Source of the DNA: Gaeumannomyces sp. JS-464
Taxonomy: Eukaryota; Ascomycota; Sordariomycetes; Magnaporthales; Magnaporthaceae
Assembly: GCA_002197995.1 (NCBI GenBank)
Contig: NGZR01000004.1
Location: 4,402,001 to 4,466,000 of the forward strand
Direction of reading: 5' to 3'
Length of the DNA stretch: 64,000 nucleotides
Shown: positions 57,000 to 64,000 of the stretch, piece by piece
Layout: each line of letters starts with the position of its first letter
Numbering within the stretch: position 1 is the stretch's first letter
The notes under the pieces: model-generated
The model's input: the letters and a program-made list of their open reading frames with translations, nothing else
Database searches by the model: none
What the model was told of the DNA's origin: nothing
Made by a program: the position numbers and the translations under genes

Positions 57000-59900
57000 A
57001 ACGATAACGGTAAACTTTTGGACTGGTTCCGAAACGACTAATTTGTTACCTATTACAAAGCGTTCGAAAAAAACGGTTTAATAATAAATTATTAACGAAA
57101 AGTATTTTACGAATTAAATTACGGTAATATAAACTTCAATGCATTTTATTATGCCGAATTCTTTTAAACTAAATGCATTTATAACGATTGCAAATAGCAT
57201 TTTGCAAAAAAACTAAACAACGATTTCTTTTTACGACGAAAAAACAACGGGCTAGTTAAAAACTTTCGGAAAAAGCATTAGCTTTTAAAGTGGAAAATCG
57301 CTAAAATGGGCTACCAGCGGTTTATCGCGATTTTCGCGCTTTTATTAACGTATTTTATAATGTATATAAGTTAAAGTTTTTATATATTGGATGTGCGAAA
57401 AGCTTAAATGCAAAATATATATAAAGAAAAAGCATAAAACTGGATAAACGAAAAGGTTAAACGTAAAACTACTTAAAGTTTAAACGCGCGTAAAAAATAA
57501 CGCGTTAAAAACAAGCTAAAAGCAAATACTTTAAGCAAAAAACTAAAAAATCCATTTAAAAGAAAAGCACGGGTAAAATATTAATTAATACAAACTTTAA
57601 CAATAACGATTATTAATTTATACAAATACGTTAAAATTATTGTAAAATGGAAAAAGCATAAATTAAAAGCTATAATTAATAACGGAATTTATAAAAACTA
57701 TTTTTCGTTAAAAACAATAAAAAAATATAGCATTTTAACGCGTTAAAAAAAAAACTTTATAATTTTATAACAGTGGAATAAAAGCTAGTTACGTTTAATA
57801 AAAAAAAAGTTAATACCGAAATTAATTATTTCGAATTTTAATTTTAAAGAAAAATTTGCGAAGTAATTTTAAACGTTATAAATACGGGGGGAAAAAACTT
57901 AATTTTAAGTTGTTTTTAATTTAAAAAATATAATCCTTTAATAAATTAAAGTATTAGTTAAATTTAATAAAGGAAATTATTAGCAATCGAAAAAGTTTAA
58001 CAATTACGAAACCCGGGCAGTAAGCAAAATAAGCTATAACGAACGGCCGCGACGGTGGCAAAACATAACAATCGGTTTTAATAATTAATATCGGTAAATT
58101 ACAAATAGTACAATAAAAATTTAAATTTATAAAAACGGGTTAACATTAAATTTAATAAAATACTATTCCACTACATTTGGTATGAAAAACTATTCCAACT
58201 ATAATTAAAAATTAAATTTTTAAAATATAAACTTTTTAATTACGAAATTAAATTAAAACCCGAAATATAATTTAAATATTAAAAGCTATACTAATTAAAT
58301 TTTCGATAATAAAAAATGTTAAAAAAGCAATTTAACGAAAATTTGTGGAAAGGTTTTATTAAACCTTCCGATTTTCTTATGAAATATAAATTTTTTTTTT
58401 TTTAAAAAAATTGAAAAAAGCGAATATATATCGATTACCGTTCGTTAAATAAAACCATTATAAAAAATCGGTATTTTTTACTTTTTATTAACAAATTACG
58501 AAATAAGCTTAAAAAAGCTAAGTATTTTACGGTTTTAAATTTACGCAAAATTTACAATTTGCTAAAAATTAAAAAAAACGAATGGAAAACCGCTTTTCGC
58601 ATTAGGTTTAAAGTTTTCGAATTATTAATAATAACTTTCGAATTTATTAACGCATTAGCCACATTTTAAAAATAATTAATTATATATTACGCGAGTTTTA
58701 ACATTTTTATTTTTACGTATTTAAACGATATTTTAATCTTTTTAAAAACATTAAAAAACCATAAAAAGCATATGTATAAAGTTTTATAAAAGCTATAAAA
58801 TGCGAAACTTTTAATTAACCCGGATAAATGTATATAGCATATTTAAAAAATTATTTTCCTTAAATTCGTTATTACATTAAAAAAAGTCCAAATAAAACCT
58901 AAAAAGGTATAAACAGTTAAAAATTAACTTATACCGATTACCGTTAAAGAAATACAAAGCTTTTTAAAAAATTTTAAACTTTTATCGAAGGTTTATCCGA
59001 AACTTTAACAAAAAAGTTGCACTATTTACGGATTTTACTAAAAACGATACCCAATTCCATTAGGGGATATAAAAATAAAAAGCTTTTAAATTTTTAAAAA
59101 ACTGTTATTTAAACACCGGTATTAATAGCATTAAATTCAAATAAACCTTTTAAAATTAAAATTAATATGTCGAATTACGCTATTAAAAAACAGCTAAACT
59201 AACGAAACAGTTAAAAAAAAGGTTGCATTTTTACGCCTTTTTTTCGCAAAAATTAAAAGGATTTAAATTAAATTACTAAATTTATAATAAAAAACTTTTT
59301 ACAATTATTCGGGCATTGGAAAAGTAAAAAGTATATTTATGCGAAACTAAGCATTAAATTGCGGTTTACATTAATTATAAAAACCTATTACAATTTACTA
59401 TTAGGTAAACTTTAAACAAGCGATAAATTCGATAAAATTAGTTTTTTTTAAAACTACGATTTGCGGATTAAAGTTCGCAAAAAATCGGAAAACGGCCGAA
59501 CGGACGTTTTAAACCGTCGATTAAACTTTAAAGTTAATACGCTAGTAAAAACACGTGCAATTTTAGTTTAAAAACCAAACGGGTTTTTGGTTTTAACATA
59601 ATAAATATTTGTTAAAACAACTTAAAAAAAAGATTAAAACTTAAAAAAAATCCAGCAAATTTATAACCAGTTAACATACGAATATTAAAAGGTTATTAAA
59701 ATTTAAAAACGATTTCGGCAATATTACGGGTTTATAAAAACCCGTACCGAAATATAAAAAGCGATTAAAAATTGTAAAAACTAGGTAAAAAATAAAGCAA
59801 ATAAATATAAGCTTTACGAATTATTTCGACTTTTATTTGCATTTAGTAAAGCATAACGAAAAATTACTATAAATTTCGTTATTAAATTACTTAAATTTAA

Positions 59901-60870
59901 AAAGCTTTTAACGAATGTTTAATATAATAACATTTTAATAATGGTAAATAGGTTTACTAAATACGCCTTATTTTTACTTTATAAAAAAAGCAGCGACGTT
60001 AAAAAACTAGCATACGTTTTTATTAAAAACGTAATCGCAAAACATAGCACGCTAAACCTATTAATTACACATAAAAATCAGCTATTTATAAGCAAATTTT
60101 AAAACGCTTTTATAGTTAAATTTAAAGTAAAACACGCTTTATTAACAGTTTACCATCCCGAAATAAATAAGCAAATTAAGCTAATAAACCAAACTATAAA
60201 GCAATATTTACGCTATTATATTAACTATAAACAAAATAATTAAATACAATTACTTTTATAACTTAATTCGCTTACAATAGTTTAATATATAAAAGCACGA
60301 GGGGTTATACCGTTTTTTACAAACTACGGGTTTACGTTACGGCATATAAAAAACCTAAAATAGAAAAAATGCATTAACGGTAAAAATACAAGTTACGGAA
60401 CTAACTAAACTATATAATATTTTTAAAAAAAACCTGGAAAAATTGCGCTATCGTATAGCCGGCTAAACGAATAAAAAAAATCGAAAAACCGACTTTTAAA
60501 AAAAGGGATAACGTTTATTTTTTTCGACGTAATATTAAAACAAAGCGACTAAACGACAAATTAAATTATAAAAAGTTAAAACCGTTTAAAATTTTAAAAA
60601 AAATTTCCGACGTTAATTACGAATTTTAATTACTATTAACAATAAAAAACCACCTAATGTTTTACATTTTTTTGCTTAAATTAGCATTACCAAAGTTTAA
60701 AAACGACGAGTTAATAAAAATCAACCTAAAATAAAAGTACGAAATCGAAATTTTTTTAAACGAAAACATTATCGACGGAATTAAACACTATTTAATTAAA
60801 TAGGTAAAATACGAAATCGAAAAAAGCATTTAAAAAAACAAACCTAAAAAGCGCGTTAAAAGCCTTTAAA
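57000..60870 (+). pseudogene. gypsy-2 pol (RT, RNase H, integrase, chromodomain)
   Basis: Reverse transcriptase blocks: R-I-Y-I-D-Y-R-S-L-N-K-T-I-I-K-N-R-Y near 58,425-58,475, K-A-K-Y-F-T-V-L-N-L-R-K near 58,520, and the catalytic block T-Y-L-N-D-I-L-I-F near 58,715 (second Asp to Asn, as in gypsy-1). RNase H follows at about 59,100-59,400. Integrase runs about 59,600-60,350, including a Y-H-P-E-I-N-K-type block near 60,150. A chromodomain-like Y-E-I-E-I-F segment is near 60,740. It is stop-filled throughout. Confidence 0.78.
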
Positions 60871-61079
60871 AAGTACCGATAAAAAGCTTTAAAAAAGGAT
60901 TTAATACTAATGCCAAAACTCGAATTACGATTTAAAACGCCCGTATTAAAATAACGCATTTAATTAAAGCAAAACCAGCAGGTTAAAGTTAAAATCGACC
61001 TTATAACTAGCTTAGCTCGGAAATAACGAAAGGAAATCGGGGGTTAGAAATTTAAAAAACATAAAAAGGGTTTACGCGG

Positions 61080-61615
61080 CCGCTTTTTCGGCTTTTTTCC
61101 GTTCCACCCGTTTTAATTCTTCTATATTATTAATCCCGCGACGAATTGCGCGAATTAACTTTTCACGCTACTATTTTTTTTATTTCCAAAAACGGTTAAT
61201 TTTAGCAAAAAAGGCCCGCAATTTTGCTTTCGCAACTTTCAACTTTTTTTCCGCGTAAAAGTGTTAAAAACTGTAATGCCGGAAATGCTTAAAGGCAAAA
61301 CCTAAAATGTCGCACCGAAAACGCTTTTAGCGAACATACCTTTCGCAACGAAAATGGTTTGTAAAAAAAGCGTTATATTAAAAAAACCGTTTGCCTCGCA
61401 ATTAAAACAAAAAGGCATAAAAATAGCAATACGAATAATAATAAAAAAACGTTATTATAACAAACGGTTAAAATCGTAAACGACGAAAGTTTTCGCTTTT
61501 AAACTTAATTAAACATTTTGTTAAATAAAAGGGTTAGCAATTAATAAGGAAAAAAGTACTTATTATTAATAAAAGAAAAGGAAAAAAGCGTAATTAAAAA
61601 AACTTAACTTAAAAA
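61080..61615 (-). pseudogene. Antisense accessory ORF of gypsy-2
   Basis: The minus strand between pol and the 3' LTR ends with R-G-I-N-N-I-E-E-L-K-R-V-E-R-K-K-A-E-K-A (about 61,140-61,085), matching the ending seen in gypsy-1. Upstream lies a Lys/Glu-rich, coiled-coil-like stretch (about 61,260-61,200). The conserved ending across two families with unrelated LTRs implies past selection for a protein. Function unknown. Confidence 0.6.
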
Positions 61616-61627
61616 AGGGAAACTTAA

Positions 61628-63901
61628 TATTACGACCAGGAAGCACAAAAGTACGCCCGTAATAAAAGATAATACGAAAGGAAAAGAAAAGCATTGCTCC
61701 GCACTCCTTTATTACGTAACCCGAGCCGTTAATATATTCGAAACGGATATATTAAAAAAAGGTAATATGTTTAACGTGGTTTACAAGCGAGTCGCGCATA
61801 TAAGCGAGTCGCGCACACAAGCGAGTCGCGCGCCCACACCCGACCTCCAGTTAATCGACGCGCATGCCAACCTAACAACGCTAAAAATCCATTTAAACTA
61901 TTCGAAATTATATACATTAAACGTTTTTACTTTTTCTTAACAAATGCGCGCATTATGTCCGGTTTTGCCGCAAATGCTACATCGCCGACAAATCGTCGTT
62001 GCCCTTTTTTCCTGCCTTTTATAATCGCGCATTTTTTACTGTAACTACCTATCCAGCTTTTGCTAGTTTAAAACATTTCGTATTTTTTTAACAGTATATA
62101 ACCCTTTTTATTAACACGTGTTTTTTTAGCCTTCCGGCGTTTGTTAATGCTTCGTTCGCCTTTCGTAATTTGGAGCACTTTTTTTTAAAAGGTTAACCCG
62201 ATGCATAATTGCTTTAGCCCTTTTCGTTAATTGGTCCACAACCGATAGCATGGTAACGGAAAACTGCTCCGGTAATTGGAAATCCGATTTTTGATATATT
62301 CGGATTGCGAAGTTGCGTTTTTAGCTGTTTAGGCGTTTTAAAGTCCAAAGTTCGCGTCGTTTAAAAGCTTTTTCGGGGGAGTTAAAGTCGTAACTTTACA
62401 TTTAGCTTTTCCAAAACCGAATCCGGATTAAAAGGAGCAAAGCTAGCTTTTCGAAACCCTTTTTAAATATTTTTTTCGGTTATAAAGTTAAAAAATGCCG
62501 TTTTAAACGCTGAAAAACTCGATTTTAATTACGTAATTAACGTATAACCTTATTAAGTTTTCAATTTGTCGACCGTACGCTTTTTTTAACGGGCTAAAGC
62601 ATTTAACATTAAGCGGTTAAAAAAAGTAAAACGAATGCGAGGCATGCAAAGCGTAATAATGTTATGTTTTTAACAATAAAGCTCGAAATCCGTCGAATAG
62701 TGGCTTTTATAGCCGTTTAGCATAATAAACGATAGGACCTTTTTTTAAATTGTAATGTATTTATCGAAATGCTAAATCCATTTTAAGCCGAACTCGTTCG
62801 TAGTCCACCCGTTAGCATTCGTTAAAATAACCCAATCGCGTGAAAAGTCGGTTTCCGAATACCAATTGGCCAAATGGTACTGCCTTTTAACGATAATAAA
62901 AAAAGGATCGCTTAACCGTAACAGTTAACCTTTTAAATAACCGTAACCCATTCCCTTGCTAAGCTAAACTAGCTTTGTTTTGCTACGGCTTTCCGATATT
63001 GTAATAATTATAACGGCGGCGATTATGCCTATAAAAAAGCCGGTTTCGTCGAAATTGTAAATATTTTTACTTTAAATGCCATATTTGTCCATAGTGTTTC
63101 GTATAAAGTCGAATTAAGCAAAAACGAGCTTGGGATTTTCGCATTTGGCCTTTTGGTAGTCGTACTTTCGAATTTAACGCGTACCGAGCTTTGCGCGGCG
63201 TTTAACGAAGTTCGCGACCCAGTTTTTGCCAACGGCGCCCGCGTCGCGTTCGGCAAACAATCGGTTAGCCATATTTTTAACACTAAAAGGCCGGGGAGGG
63301 AATGCGCGGGAATCCAGCTCGAGGATGTATTTAATAAGCGCCTTTTTTCGGATTCGTTAATTTCGTAATTTGGGCATGGTGTCGCGTCGAGCAGGTTTGC
63401 CGGCGCGTCGATCGCGCAACGTGGATTTAAAAATATCGTAAATTTTAGCTGCCGAACGCAAACTTAGTCCCTTATTAAATTAAACTGCCTGTATAGCGAA
63501 AACAATCTTAGCTTTTTTGGACGTCGATTTTATTTATAGTTGTTAAGGAATTGGAGTTGGAAGTGGGAAACACGCGTCGCATTGGAAAATGCGCGACTCG
63601 TTTGTATGCGCGACTCGTTTGTAAACCACGTTAATATGTTTATATTAAACATATTAACTTAAAAATAGTGATATATTTATATGTTTATATTAAACATATT
63701 ACCCCGTCGTACGAAACGGGTGGTTATTATAAGAAAAAGTGGTTTTCTTTTTATTTTAAGTAGTTTTAACAAAAACTTCGGCATTAGTTAATTTAAATTA
63801 GTTTTAAAATATCTTTTTAGGCAAACAATTAAAACCATTGTTTAACTAGTTTGTTTTAACACTTAGCATTTAACGCAAAGCGACTTTGCGACTTTATATT
63901 G
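61628..63901 (+). repeat. 3' LTR of gypsy-2, split and truncated
   Basis: Left part 61,628-61,773, right part 63,632-63,901, with transposon E between them at a TA within the LTR palindrome. It follows the 5' LTR closely, including the CGCAAAG hairpin at 63,874-63,890, up to about 63,901. There it departs abruptly into unrelated sequence. Confidence 0.8.
61774..63631 (-). mobile_element. pogo/Fot1-like DNA transposon E
   Basis: Element of 1,858 bp flanked by TA with ends ACGTGGTTTACAAGCGAG and CTCGTTTGTAAACCACGT. It lies inside the 3' LTR of gypsy-2. The minus-strand transposase resembles element B, with the HTH region at about 63,470-63,230. Three tandem GCGAGTCGCGC words stand inside the left end (61,787-61,832) and two inverted GCGCGACTCG-type words inside the right end. 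Relatively mild mutation, but several single-base deletions relative to elements B and D. Confidence 0.87.
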
Positions 63902-64000
63902 CCCAATTGTCGGATAGTTATTCCGGCGCATGCATTCGAGGGATTTGGAAGCCTAGGAGGCTTAGGAGGCTCCCAAGGCCTACAAAGCTTATAAGGCCCA
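63902..64000. other. Unclassified sequence at right edge
   Basis: After the LTR breaks off, the final 99 bp are GC-balanced and contain overlapping words AAGCCTAGGAGGCTTAGGAGGCT and AAGGCC, partly palindromic. This is too short to classify; it may be the start of a new insertion or repeat array. Confidence 0.4.

Larger units (their letters stand above)
54855..63901 (+). mobile_element. gypsy-2 chromovirus copy, RIP-inactivated
   Basis: A second Ty3/Gypsy family with the order LTR, gag, pol with chromodomain, antisense accessory ORF, 3' LTR. The LTRs start TATTACGACCAGGAAGCAC (TG mutated to TA). The 3' LTR starts at 61,628 after the purine tract AAAAAAGGGAAACTTAA. It is split by pogo-like element E and breaks off about 90 bp short of its expected end. 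Gene order and accessory ORF match gypsy-1, so the two are sister families with different LTRs. Inserted in the gag of a gypsy-1 copy. Confidence 0.85.

Overview
The window looks like a filamentous ascomycete (Pezizomycotina-type) chromosome of the 'two-speed' kind. About 54 kb is AT-rich, stop-riddled transposon sequence, and one sharply bounded island of normal composition (about 42.4-51.5 kb) holds intron-containing genes. In the transposon relics, stop codons sit where Gln or Trp codons are expected, TpA is abundant and CpG survives. This is the signature of repeat-induced point mutation (RIP). No species is claimed.

Left AT-rich block (1-42.4 kb). It begins in a minus-strand retroelement polyprotein relic (1-3.66 kb). 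Two broken plus-strand copies of a chromodomain Ty3/Gypsy element ('gypsy-1') follow (3.67-19.34 kb), with pogo/Fot1-like DNA transposons, a LINE-like element and a 346-bp short insertion nested in them. A complete minus-strand gypsy-1 copy with a 5-bp target duplication (TTTTA) occupies 22,276-31,509. To its right is an unexpected relic: a minus-strand CRESS-DNA-virus Rep pseudogene (about 33.5-34.8 kb) with the HUH endonuclease motifs and superfamily 3 helicase motifs in the right order and spacing. Another pogo-like element lies at 38.9-40.7 kb.

Gene island (42.4-51.5 kb). Three spliced genes are supported. One is a class I sesquiterpene synthase (minus, 5 exons, 420 aa, with DDETD, NDIFSLKKE and RY motifs). 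The second is a seven-helix fungal rhodopsin-domain membrane protein (minus, 4 exons) that carries two compensating frameshifts scrambling helix 7. The third is a berberine-bridge-type FAD-linked oxidoreductase (plus, 2 exons, 482 aa). The cyclase and the flavoenzyme could form a minimal terpenoid pathway: the cyclase makes a hydrocarbon or alcohol skeleton and the flavin oxidase modifies it. No P450, transporter or transcription factor is visible.

Right AT-rich block (51.5-64 kb). It holds a gypsy-1 LTR, a LINE-like 3' end, and a second gypsy-1 LTR split by a 1.68-kb Copia element that carries only gag. A second chromodomain gypsy family ('gypsy-2', from 54,855) follows; its 3' LTR is split by a pogo-like element and breaks off near 63.9 kb. 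Both gypsy families carry an extra open reading frame antisense to pol, just before the 3' LTR. Gypsy-1 also carries a 72-nt tRNA-like module there.
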